Shown here in pieces: positions 1 through 10,793 of a stretch of DNA of 64,000 bases (position 1 is the stretch's first letter; the number at the start of each line of letters is the position of its first letter). Source of the stretch: Hippophae tibetana. Lineage: Eukaryota; Streptophyta; Magnoliopsida; Rosales; Elaeagnaceae. Below the pieces are notes generated by a model. The model saw only the letters and a program-made list of their open reading frames with translations. It did not search any database and was not told where the DNA came from. Position numbers and translations under genes: made by a program. The stretch is from the NCBI GenBank assembly GCA_037013495.1, contig CM072810.1, forward strand, positions 39,647,843-39,711,842, read 5' to 3'.

Positions 1-3000
1 TTTCAATTCAACTTCCTAATTCTAGATTGATTTTAATATTGAAATGCTTATATGAGTGGTCTCAAAAATCATTCATGTTGTTTTGAAGAATTACAATTTT
101 AAATTAATTGTAATAATCATTTTAGAGCACTAATTTCCTTTTTTTAATAATCCTAAAAATGGGTTTTTTTCTTTCTAAGAAATTTAGGAAATCACACTGC
201 AAGTGGATCCATTTTCTCTTCATTATGATTAGAGTCATCTTTTCTAACAATTGGGTCAAAAACATGTTCACTCTCACCACTATCCTTGATGTCTTGAGGA
301 ACAATTTCCTTCTCTCCTCGAAAGTCTACTGCTCTCAACTTGGGCAAAAGTGATGCAGTTCGAATACTTGCCCAATAGATTCATTTAAGAGTATGTTCGG
401 TGGGCATGTACATGGACTTAAGCAGGGTAACTTTGGCATTAAAATGATAAGGTAGTATAGGAATGATTTTCTCAATCTAATTTTCTTTGCAAATAGGTCC
501 ACTAAACTTCTTCAAGGAGTTGATAATGTTTGAAAAACATTGAAAGACTTTGTCCAAAGTTTCTTCCCCTTGCATGATATAGTGCTCAAAATTTCAATTC
601 AACTTCATAAATCTAGATTGATTTTAATATTGAAATGCTTATATGAGTGGTCTCAAAAATCATTCATGTTGTTTTGAATAAGTACACTTTTAAATTAATT
701 GTAATAATCATTTTAGAGCCCTAATTTCCTTTTTTTAATAATAATAAAAATGGGTTTTTTTCTTTCTAAGAAATTTAGGAAATCACACTGCAAGTGGATC
801 CATTTTCTCTTCATTATGATTAGAGTCATCTTTTCTAACAATTGGGTCAAAAACATGTTCACTCTCACCACTATCCTTGATGTCTTGAGGGCTAATTTCC
901 TTCCCTCCTCGAAAGTAGATTGCTCTCAACTTAGGCAAAAGTGATCCAGTTCGAATACTAGCCCAATAGATTCATTTAAGAGTATGTTCGGTGGGCATGT
1001 ACATAGACTTAAGCAAGGTAACTTTGGCATTAAAATGATAAGGTAGTATAGGAATGATTTTCTCAATCTAATTTTCTTTGCAAATAGGTCCACTAAACTT
1101 CTTCAAGGAGTTGATAATGTTTGACAAAAATTGAAAGACTTTGTCCAAAGTTTCATCCCCTTGCATGATATAGAGCTCAAAATTTCAATTCAACTTCATA
1201 ATTCTAGATTGATTTTAATATTGAAATGCTTATATGAGTGGTCTCAAAAATCATTCATGTTGTTTTGAAGAATTACAAATTTAAATTAAATGTAATAATC
1301 ATTTTAGAGCCCTAATTTCCTTTTTTTAATAATCCTAAAAATGGGTTTTTTTCTTTCAAAGAAATTTAAGAAATCACACTGCAAGTGGAGCCATTTTCTC
1401 TTCATTATGATTAGAGTCATCTTTTCTATCAATTGGGTCAAAAACATGTTCACTCTCACCACTATCCTTGATGTCTTGAGGAACAATTTCCTTCTCTCCT
1501 CGAAAGTCGATTGCTCTCAACTTGGGCAAAAGTGATGCAGTTCGAATACTTGCCCAACAAATTCATTTAAGAGTATGTTCGGTGGGCATGTACATGGACT
1601 TAAGCAGGGTAACTTTGGCATTAAAATGATAAGGTAGTATAGGAATGATTTTCTCAATCTAATTTTCTTTGCAAATTGGTCCACTAAACTTCTTCAAGGA
1701 GTTGATAATGTTTGAAAAACATTGAAAGACTTTGTCCAAAGTTTCATCCCCTTGCATGATATAGAGCTCAAAATTTCAATTCAACTTCATAATTCTAGAT
1801 TGATTTTAATATTGAAATGCTTATATGAGTGGTCTCAAAAATCATTCATGTTGTTTTGAAGAATTAAAATTTTAAATTAAATGTAATAATCATTTTAGAG
1901 CCCTAATTTCCTTTTTTTAATAATCCTAAAAATGGTTTTTTTTCTTTCTAAGAAATTTAGGAAATCACACTGCAAGTGGATCCATTTTCTCTTCATTATG
2001 ATTAGAGTCATCTTTTCTAACAATTGGGTCAAAAACATGTTCACTCTCACCACTATCCTTGATATCTTGAGGAACAATTTCCTTCTCTCCTCGAAAGTAG
2101 ACTGCTCTCAACTTATGCAAAAGTGATCCAGTTCGAATACTAGCCCAACAGATTCATTTAAGAGTATGTTCGGTGGGCATGTACATGGACTTAAGCAGGG
2201 TAACTTTGGCATTAAAATGATAAGGTAGTATAGGAATGATTTTCTCAATCTAATTTTCTTTGCAAATTGGTCCACTAAACTTCTTCAAGGAGTTGATAAT
2301 GTTTGAAAAACATTGAAAGACTTTGTCCAAAGTTTCATCCCCTTGCATGATATAGAGCTCAAAATTTCAATTCAACTTCATAATTCTAGATTGATTTTAA
2401 TATTGAAATGCTTATATGAGTGGTCTCAAAAATCATTCATGTTGTTTTGAAGAATTACAAATTTAAATTAAATGTAATAATCATTTTAGAGCCCTAATTT
2501 CCTTTTTTTAATAATCCTAAAAATGGGTTTTTTTCTTTCAAAGAAATTTAGGAAATCACACTGCAAGTGGAGCCATTTTCTCTTCATTATGATTAGAGTC
2601 ATCTTTTCTAACAATTGGGTCAAAAACATGTTCACTCTCACCACTATCCTTGATGTCTTGAGGGCTAATTTCCTTCCCTCCTCGAAAGTAGACTGCTCTC
2701 AACTTAGGCAAAAGTGATCCAGTTCGAATACTAGCCCAATAGATTCATTTAAGAGTATGTTCGGTGGGCATGTACATAGACTTAAGCAAGGTAACTTTGG
2801 CATTAAAATGATAAGGTAGTATAGGAATGATTTTCTCAATCTAATTTTCTTTGCAAATAGGTCCACTAAACTTCTTCAAGGAGTTGATAATGTTTGACAA
2901 AAATTGAAAGACTTTGTCCAAAGTTTCATCCCCTTGCATGATATAGAGCTCAAAATTTCAATTCAACTTCATAATTCTAGATTGATTTTAATATTGAAAT

Positions 3001-3704
3001 GCTTATATGAGTGGTCTCAAAAATCACTCATGTTGTTTTGAAGAATTACAAATTTAAATTAAATGTAATAATCATTTTAGAGCCCTAATTTCCTTTTTTT
3101 AATAATCCTAAAAATGGGTTTTTTTCTTTCAAAGAAATTTAGGAAATCACACTGCAAGTGGAGCCATTTTCTCTTCATTATGATTAGAGTCATCTTTTCT
3201 ATCAATTGGGTCAAAAACATGTTTACTCTCACCACTATCCTTGATGTCTTGAGGAACAATTTCCTTCTCTCCTCGAAAGTCGATTGCTCTCAACTTGGGC
3301 AAAAGTGATGCAGTTCGAATACTTGCCCAACAGATTCATTTAAGAGTATGTTCGGTGGGCATGTACATGGACTTAAGCAGGGTAACTTTGGCATTAAAAT
3401 GATAAGGTAGTATAGGAATGATTTTCTCAATCTAATTTTCTTTGCAAATTGGTCCACTAAACTTCTTCAAGGAGTTGATAATGTTTGAAAAACATTGAAA
3501 GACTTTGTCCAAAGTTTCATCCCCTTGCATGATATAGAGCTCAAAATTTCAATTCAACTTCATAATTCTAGATTGATTTTAATATTGAAATGCTTATATG
3601 AGTGGTCTCAAAAATCATTCATGTTGTTTTGAAGAATTACAATTTTAAATTAAATGTAATAATCATTTTAGAGCCCTAATTTCCTTTTTTTAATAATCCT
3701 AAAA
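1..3704. repeat. Array block 1: partial unit, then A B C D B C
   Basis: The window opens with the last 158 bp of a unit whose tail (CTTCCTAATTC, TTAATTG) is the G-to-A junction type. Six full units follow, at 159, 750, 1341, 1932, 2523 and 3114. Unit 2 has a private change just before its ATGGG (AATAATAAAAATGGG). Unit 3 has a private G-to-A making AAGAAATC. Unit 5 is a hybrid: it begins like C (TCAAAGA, GGAGCC) and ends like B (GGGCTAATTTCCTTCCC, CTTAGGC). Nothing non-repetitive is present. Confidence 0.95.
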
Positions 3705-4295
3705 ATGGGTTTTTTTCTTTCAAAGAAATTTAGGAAATCACACTACAAGTGGAGCCATTTTCAATTCATTATAATTACAGTCATCTTTTCTAACAATTGG
3801 GTCAAAAACATGTTCACTCTCACCACTATCCTTGATGTCTTGAGGGCTAATTTCTTTCCCTCCTCGAAAGTCGATTGCTCTCAACTTGGGCAAAAGTGAT
3901 GCAGTTCGAATAGTTGCCCAACAGATTCATTTAATAGTATATTCGGTGGGCATGTACATGGACTTAAGCAAGGTAACTTTGGCATTAAAATGATAAGGTA
4001 GTATAGGAATGATTTTCTCTATCTAATTTTCTTTGCAAATTGGTCCACTAAACTTCTTCAAGGAGTTGATAATGTTTGAAAAACATTGAAAGACTTTACC
4101 CAAAGTTTCTTCCCCTTGCATGATATAGTGCTCAAAATTTCTATTCAACTTCATAATTCTAGATTGATTTTAATATTGAAATGCTTATATGAGTGGTCTC
4201 AAAAATCATTCATGTTGTTTTGAATAAGTACACTTTTAAATTAATTGTAATAATCATTTTAGAGCACTAATTTCCTTTTTTTAATAATCCTAAAA
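3705..4295. repeat. Monomer class E, rare type copy
   Basis: Marked by TTTTCAATTCATTATAATTACAG in the middle, GAATAGTTGCC, and TTAATAGTATATTCGG. Full copies are only at 3,705 and 21,432, 17,727 bp apart. Its tail alone is present in the chimeric unit at 32,071. Confidence 0.9.
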
Positions 4296-5474
4296 ATGGG
4301 TTTTTTTCTTTCAAAGAAATTTTGGAAATCACACTGCAAGTGGAGCCATTTTCTCTTCATTATGATTAGAGTCATCTTTTCTATCAATTGGGTCAAAAAC
4401 ATGTTCACTCTCACCACTATCCTTGATGTCTTGAGGAACAATTTCCTTCTCTCCTCGAAAGTCGATTGCTCTCAACTTGGGCAAAAGTGATGCAGTTCGA
4501 ATACTTGCCCAACAGATTCATTTAAGAGTATGTTCGGTGGGCATGTACATGGACTTAAGCAGGGTAACTTTGGCATTAAAATGATAAGGTAGTATAGGAA
4601 TGATTTTCTCAATCTAATTTTCTTTGCAAATTGTCCACTAAACTTCTTCAAGGAGTTGATAATGTTTGAAAAACATTGAAAGACTGTCCAAAGTTTCATC
4701 CCCTTGCATGATATAGAGCTCAAAATTTTAATTCAACTTCATAATTCTAGATTGATTTTAATATTGAAATGCTTATATGAGTGGTCTCAAAAATCATTCA
4801 TGTTGTTTTGAAGAATTACAATTTTAAATTAAATGTAATAATCATTTTAGAGCCCTAATTTCCTTTTTTTAATAATCCTAAAAATGGGTTTTTTTCTTTC
4901 TAAGAAATTTAGGAAATCACACTGCAAGTGGATCCATTTTCTCTTCATTATGATTAGAGTCATCTTTTCTAACAATTGGGTCAAAAACATGTTCACTCTC
5001 ACCACTATCCTTGATATCTTGAGGAACAATTTCCTTCTCTCCTCGAAAGTCGATTGCTCTCAACTTAGGCAAAAGTGATCCAGTTCGAATACTAGCCCAA
5101 TAGATTCATTTAAGAGTATGTTCGGTGGGCATGTACATGGACTTAAGCAAGGTAACTTTGGCATTAAAATGATAAGGTAGTATAGGAATGATTTTCTCTA
5201 TCTAATTTTCTTTGCAAATTGGTCCACTAAACTTCTTCAAGGAGTTGATAATGTTTGAAAAACATTGAAAGACTTTACCCAAAGTTTCTTCCCCTTGCAT
5301 GATATAGTGCTCAAAATTTCTATTCAACTTCATAATTCTAGATTGATTTTAATATTGAAATGCTTATATGAGTGGTCTCAAAAATCATTCATGTTGTTTT
5401 GAATAAGTACACTTTTAAATTAATTGTAATAATCATTTTAGAGCACTAATTTCCTTTTTTTAATAATCCTAAAA
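3705..5474. repeat. Array block 2: E Cw D, with the only 588-bp unit
   Basis: Unit 7 (3705) is the rare class E. Unit 8 (4296) is Cw and has lost one G in TTGGTCC near 4633 and two T in GACTTTGTCC near 4685, making it 588 bp. Unit 9 (4884) is class D. The trio E Cw D recurs only at 21,432. Confidence 0.95.
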
Positions 5475-6065
5475 ATGGGTTTTTTTCTTTCTAAGAAATT
5501 TAGGAAATCACACTGCAAGTGGAGCCATTTTCTCTTCATTATGATTAGAGTCATCTTTTCTATCAATTGGGTCAAAAATATGTTCACTCTCACCACTATC
5601 CTTGATGTCTTGAGGGCTAATTTCTTTCCCTCCTCGAAAGTCGATTGCTCTAAACATGGGCAAAAGTGATGCAGTTCGAATACTTGCCCAACAGATTCAT
5701 TTAAGAGTATGTTCGGTGGGCATGTACATGGACTTAAGCAGGGTAACTTTGGCATTAAAATGATAAGGTAGTATAGGAATGATTTTCTTAATCTAATTTT
5801 CTTTGCAAATTGGTCGACTAAACTTCTTCAAGGAGTTGATAATGTTTGAAAAACATTGAAAGACTTTGTCCAAAGTTTCATCCCCTTGCATGATATAGAG
5901 CTCAAAATTTCAATTCAACTTCATAATTCTAGATTGATTTTACTATTGAAATGCTTATATGAGTGGTCTCAAAAATCATTCATGTTGTTTTGAAGAATTA
6001 CAAATTTAAATTAAATGTAATAATCATTTTAGAGCCCTAATTTCCTTTTTTTAATAATCCTAAAA

Positions 6066-6656
6066 ATGGGTTTTTTTCTTTCAAAGAAATTTAGGAAATC
6101 ACACTGCAAGTGGAGCCATTTTCTCTTCATTATGATTAGAGTCATCTTTTCTATCAATTGGGTCAAAAACATGTTCACTCTCACCACTATCCTTGATGTC
6201 TTGAGGAACAATTTCCTTCTCTCCTCGAAAGTCGATTGCTCTCAACTTGGGCAAAAGTGATGCAGTTCGAATACTTGCCCAACAGATTCATTTAAGAGTA
6301 TGTTCGGTGGGCATGTACATGGACTTAAGCAGGGTAACTTTGGCATTAAAATGATAAGGTAGTATAGGAATGATTTTCTCAATCTAATTTTCTTTGCAAA
6401 TTGGTCGACTAAACTTCTTCAAGGAGTTGATAATGTTTGAAAAACATTGAAAGACTTTGTCCAAAGTTTCATCCCCTTGCATGATATAGAGCTCAAAATT
6501 TCAATTCAACTTCATAATTCTAGATTGATTTTAATATTGAAATGCTTATATGAGTGGTCTCAAAAATCATTCATGTTGTTTTGAAGAATTACAAATTTAA
6601 ATTAAATGTAATAATCATTTTAGAGCCCTAATTTCCTTTTTTTAATAATCCTAAAA
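6066..6656. repeat. Monomer class C, type copy (most common class)
   Basis: Marked by TCAAAGAAA, GGAGCC, CTATCAA, GATGTC, GAGGAAC, AGTCGATTGC, CTTGGGC and CCCAACAG. A subset, Cw (for example 22,023-22,613), has AAATTTTGG for AAATTTAGG and tends to be followed by D. Both GTCCAC and GTCGAC occur in the tail. Confidence 0.9.
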
Positions 6657-7190
6657 ATGGGTTTTTTTCTTTCAAAGAAATTTAGGAAATCACACTGCAA
6701 GTGGAGCCATTTTCTCTTCATTATGATTAGAGTCATCTTTTCTATCAATTGGGTCAAAAACATGTTCACTCTCACCACTATCCTTGATGTCTTGAGGAAC
6801 AATTTCCTTCTCTCCTCGAAAGTCGATTGCTCTCAACTTGGGCAAAAGTGATGCAGTTCGAATACTTGCCCAACAGATTCATTTAAGAGTATGTTCGGTG
6901 GGCATGTACATGGACTTAAGCAAGGTAACTTTGGCATTAAAATGATAAGGTAGTATAGGAATGATTTTCTCTATATAATTTTCTTTGCAAATTGGTCCAC
7001 TAAACTTCTTCAAGGAGTTGATAATGTTTGAAAAACATTGAAAGACTTTACCCAAAGTTTCTTCCCCTTGCATGATATAGTGCTCAAAATTTCTATTCAA
7101 CTTCATAATTCTAGATTGATTTTAATATTGAAATGCTTATATGAGTGGTCTCAAAAATCATTCATGTTGTTTTGAATAAGTACACTTTTA
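6620..7190 (-). pseudogene. Relic of a Ty1/copia-type gag inside the monomer (best-preserved copy)
   Basis: On the minus strand, 7106 down to 6879 reads as 75 codons resembling the helical core of copia-type gag (UBN2 / Retrotran_gag_2 family). It has FEHYIMQGEETLGKVF, then FSNIINSLKKF, then YIEKIIPILPYHFNAKVT. In the family the matching places read like YE-F-M--GES----F, F--I-N-LK-LG and KIL-SLP--W--KVTAI. Upstream, with a stop between, is a TTH-containing stretch that fits the family's THEGT region. Downstream, in shifted frames, come NESVGQVFELHH (compare L-EL-G-L--HE), an acidic segment with SGESEHVFDP, and a basic DFLNFxERKKPIFRIIKK. No CCHC zinc knuckle is visible. The assignment is my reading of motifs and spacing, without a database search. 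The same relic lies in every unit, so this entry stands for about 108 copies. It is not a working gene. Confidence 0.6.
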
Positions 7191-7838
7191 AATTAATTGT
7201 AATAATCATTTTAGAGCACTAATTTCCTTTTTTTAATAATCCTAAAAATGGGTTTTTTTCTTTCAAAGAAATTTTGGAAATCACACTGCAAGTGGATCCA
7301 TTTTCTCTTCATTATGATTAGAGTCATCTTTTCTAACAATTGGGTCAAAAACATGTTCACTCTCACCACTATCCTTGATATCTTGAGGAACAATTTCCTT
7401 CTCTCCTCGAAAGTAGACTGCTCTCAACTTAGGCAAAAGTGATCCAGTTCGAATACTAGCCCAATAGATTCATTTAAGAGTATGTTCGGTGGGCATGTAT
7501 ATGGACTTAAGCAAGGTAACTTTGGCATTAAAATGATAAGGTAGTATAGGAATGATTTTCTCGATCTAATTTTCTTTGCAAATAGGTCCACTAAACTTCT
7601 TCAAGGAGTTGATAATGTTTGAAAAACATTGAAAGACTTTACCCAAAGTTTCTTCCCCTTGCATGATATAGTGCTCAAAATTTCTATTCAACTTCATAAT
7701 TCTAGATTGATTTTAATATTGAAATGCTTATATGAGTGGTCTCAAAAATCATTCATGTTGTTTTGAATAAGTACACTTTTAAATTAATTGTAATAATCAT
7801 TTTAGAGCCCTAATTTCCTTTTTTTAATAATCCTAAAA

Positions 7839-8429
7839 ATGGGTTTTTTTCTTTCAAAGAAATTTAGGAAATCACACTGCAAGTGGAGCCATTTTCTCTT
7901 CATTATGATTAGAGTCATCTTTTCTATCAATTGGGTCAAAAACATGTTCACTCTCACCACTATCCTTGATGTCTTGAGGGCTAATTTCTTTCCCTCCTCG
8001 AAAGTCGATTGCTCTCAACTTGGGGAAAAGTGATGCAGTTCGAATACTTGCCCATCAGATTCATTTAAGAGTATGTTCGGTGGGCATGTACATGGACTTA
8101 AGCAGGGTAACTTTGGCATTAAAATGATAAGGTAGTATAGGAATGATTTTCTCAATCTAATTTTCTTTGCAAATTGGTCCACTAAACTTCTTCAAGGAGT
8201 TGATAATGTTTGAAAAACATTGAAAGACTTTGTCCAAAGTTTCATCCCCTTGCATGATATAGTGCTCAAAATTTCAATTCAACTTCCTAATTCTAGATTG
8301 ATTTTAATATTGAAATGCTTATATGAGTGGTCTCAAAAATCATTCATGTTGTTTTGAAGAATTACAATTTTAAATTAATTGTAATAATCATTTTAGAGCA
8401 CTAATTTCCTTTTTTTAATAATCCTAAAA
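7839..8429. repeat. Monomer class G, type copy
   Basis: Marked by TCAAAGAAA, GGAGCC, GAGGGCT with TTTCCCTC, the class-specific CTTGGGGAAAAG and GCCCATCAG, and a tail with CTTCCTAATTC. I count 11 such units, nine followed by A. Three copies (49,204, 53,932 and 55,705) have GGAACC. Confidence 0.9.
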
Positions 8430-9020
8430 ATGGGTTTTTTTCTTTCTAAGAAATTTAGGAAATCACACTGCAAGTGGATCCATTTTCTCTTCATTATGAT
8501 TAGAGTCATCTTTTCTAACAATTGGGTCAAAAACATGTTCACTCTCACCACTATCCTTGATGTCTTGAGGAACAATTTCCTTCTCTCCTCGAAAGTCTAC
8601 TGCTCTCAACTTGGGCAAAAGTGATGCAGTTCGAATACTTGCCCAATAGATTCATTTAAGAGTATGTTCGGTGGGCATGTACATGGACTTAAGCAGGGTA
8701 ACTTTGGCATTAAAATGATAAGGTAGTATAGGAATGATTTTCTCAATCTAATTTTCTTTGCAAATAGGTCCACTAAACTTCTTCAAGGAGTTGATAATGT
8801 TTGAAAAACATTGAAAGACTTTGTCCAAAGTTTCTTCCCCTTGCATGATATAGTGCTCAAAATTTCAATTCAACTTCATAAATCTAGATTGATTTTAATA
8901 TTGAAATGCTTATATGAGTGGTCTCAAAAATCATTCATGTTGTTTTGAATAAGTACACTTTTAAATTAATTGTAATAATCATTTTAGAGCCCTAATTTCC
9001 TTTTTTTAATAATCCTAAAA
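8430..9020. repeat. Monomer class A, type copy
   Basis: Marked by GGATCC, CTAACAA, GATGTC, GAGGAAC and the class-specific AAGTCTACTGC. The usual tail has AAATAGGTCC, CTTCATAAATC and GAATAAGTACAC. By my tally there are 13 class A units, nine followed by B. Confidence 0.9.
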
Positions 9021-9611
9021 ATGGGTTTTTTTCTTTCTAAGAAATTTAGGAAATCACACTGCAAGTGGATCCATTTTCTCTTCATTATGATTAGAGTCAT
9101 CTTTTCTAACAATTGGGTCAAAAACATGTTCACTCTCACCACTATCCTTGATGTCTTGAGGGCTAATTTCCTTCCCTCCTCGAAAGTAGACTGCTCTCAA
9201 CTTAGGCAAAAGTGATCCAGTTCGAATACTAGCCCAATAGATTCATTTAAGAGTATGTTCGGTGGGCATGTACATAGACTTAAGCAAGGTAACTTTGGCA
9301 TTAAAATGATAAGGTAGTATAGGAATGATTTTCTCAATCTAATTTTCTTTGCAAATAGGTCCACTAAACTTCTTCAAGGAGTTGATAATGTTTGACAAAA
9401 ATTGAAAGACTTTGTCCAAAGTTTCATCCCCTTGCATGATATAGAGCTCAAAATTTCAATTCAACTTCATAATTCTAGATTGATTTTAATATTGAAATGC
9501 TTATATGAGTGGTCTCAAAAATCATTCATGTTGTTTTGAAGAATTACAAATTTAAATTAAATGTAATAATCATTTTAGAGCCCTAATTTCCTTTTTTTAA
9601 TAATCCTAAAA
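9021..9611. repeat. Monomer class B, type copy
   Basis: Marked by GGATCC, CTAACAA, GAGGGCT with CTTCCCTC, AGTAGACTGC, CTTAGGC, GTGATCCAG, CATAGACTT and the tail allele GACAAAAATTG. I count 12 such units including the hybrid at 2523; 11 are followed by C. Confidence 0.9.
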
Positions 9612-10165
9612 ATGGGTTTTTTTCTTTCAAAGAAATTTAGGAAATCACACTGCAAGTGGAGCCATTTTCTCTTCATTATTATTAGAGTCATCTTTTCTAT
9701 CAATTGGGTCAAAAACATGTTCACTCTCACCACTATCCTTGATGTCTTGAGGAACAATTTCCTTCTCTCCTCGAAAGTCGATTGCTCTCAACTTGGGCAA
9801 AAGTGATGCAGTTCGAATACTTGCCCAACAGATTCATTTAAGAGTATGTTCGGTGGGCATGTACATGGACTTAAGCAGGGTAACTTTGGCATTAAAATGA
9901 TAAGGTAGTATAGGAATGATTTTCTCAATCTAATTTTCTTTGCAAATTGGTCCACTAAACTTCTTCAAGGAGTTGATAATGTTTGAAAAACAGTGAAAGA
10001 CTTTACCCAAAGTTTCTTCCCCTTGCATGATATAGTGCTCAAAATTTCTATTCAACTTCATAATTCTAGATTGATTTTAATATTGAAATGCTTATATGAG
10101 TGGTCTCAAAAATCATTCATGTTGTTTTGAATAAGTACACTTTTAAATTAATTGTAATAATCATT

Positions 10166-10519
10166 TTAGAGCACTAATTTCCTTTTTTTAATAATCCTAA
10201 AAATGGGTTTTTTTCTTTCTAAGAAATTTAGGAAATCACACTGCAAGTGGAGCCATTTTCTCTTCATTATGATTAGAGTCATCTTTTCTATCAATTGGGT
10301 CAAAAACATGTTCACTCTCACCACTATCCTTGATGTCTTGAGGGCTAATTTCTTTCCCTCCTCGAAAGTCGATTGCTCTAAACTTGGGCAAAAGTGATGC
10401 AGTTCGAATACTTGCCCAACAGATTCATTTAAGAGTATGTTCGGTGGGCATGTACATGGACTTAAGCAGGGTAACTTTGGCATTAAAATGATAAGGTAGT
10501 ATAGGAATGATTTTCTCAA
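10166..10519 (-). pseudogene. Longest open stretch of the gag relic (class F units)
   Basis: Class F units carry a C-to-A change on the plus strand that turns a minus-strand TGA into TTA. This opens 117 codons, the longest open frame in the window. Residues about 28-64 fit the end of the copia gag core and the linker that follows it (NESVGQVFELHH, then FEEGKKLALKTSR; compare the family's K-KG-ALK-S). Residues about 95-114 fit the basic segment after the acidic linker. Residues 1-27 and 65-94 look out of frame with the presumed gag. The opening is therefore a chance result of one substitution in a frame-broken relic, not evidence for a gene. The same or nearly the same frame recurs at 5438, 12530, 13712, 18440, 19622, 26714, 33805, 36169, 39713 and 42666. 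Confidence 0.5.
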
Positions 10520-10793
10520 TCTAATTTTCTTTGCAAATTGGTCGACTAAACTTCTTCAAGGAGTTGATAATGTTTGAAAAACATTGAAAGACTTTGTCCA
10601 AAGTTTCATCCCCTTGCATGATATAGAGCTCAAAATTTCAATTCAACTTCATAATTCTAGATTGATTTTAATATTGAAATGCTTATATGAGTGGTCTCAA
10701 AAATCATTCATGTTGTTTTGAAGAATTACAATTTTAAATTAAATGTAATAATCATTTTAGAGCCCTAATTTCCTTTTTTTAATAATCCTAAAA
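10203..10793. repeat. Monomer class F, type copy
   Basis: Marked by TCTAAGAAA, GGAGCC, CTATCAA, GAGGGCT with TTTCCCTC, and the class-specific GCTCTAAACTTGGG, which removes a minus-strand stop and opens the 117-codon frame. The usual tail has GGTCGACTAAAC. Confidence 0.9.

Noticed and set aside
175..195. Telomere-like TTTAGG in each unit
   Set aside because: It occurs as a single AAATTTAGGAAATC per unit, not as tandem TTTAGGG.
122..304. Minus-strand 60-codon and 105-117-codon open frames as real genes
   Set aside because: They mix segments in and out of the presumed gag frame, and their length depends on single-base class variants that remove a stop or a start.
159..353. Plus-strand 64-codon open frames in most units as real genes
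   Set aside because: They recur because the unit recurs. Differences are mostly amino-acid changing, there is no recognisable domain, and they lie opposite the gag relic.
6968..6982. TATA-like CTATATAATT as a promoter
   Set aside because: It is a one-base variant of CTATCTAATT in one duplicated block, with nothing downstream that looks transcribed for a purpose.
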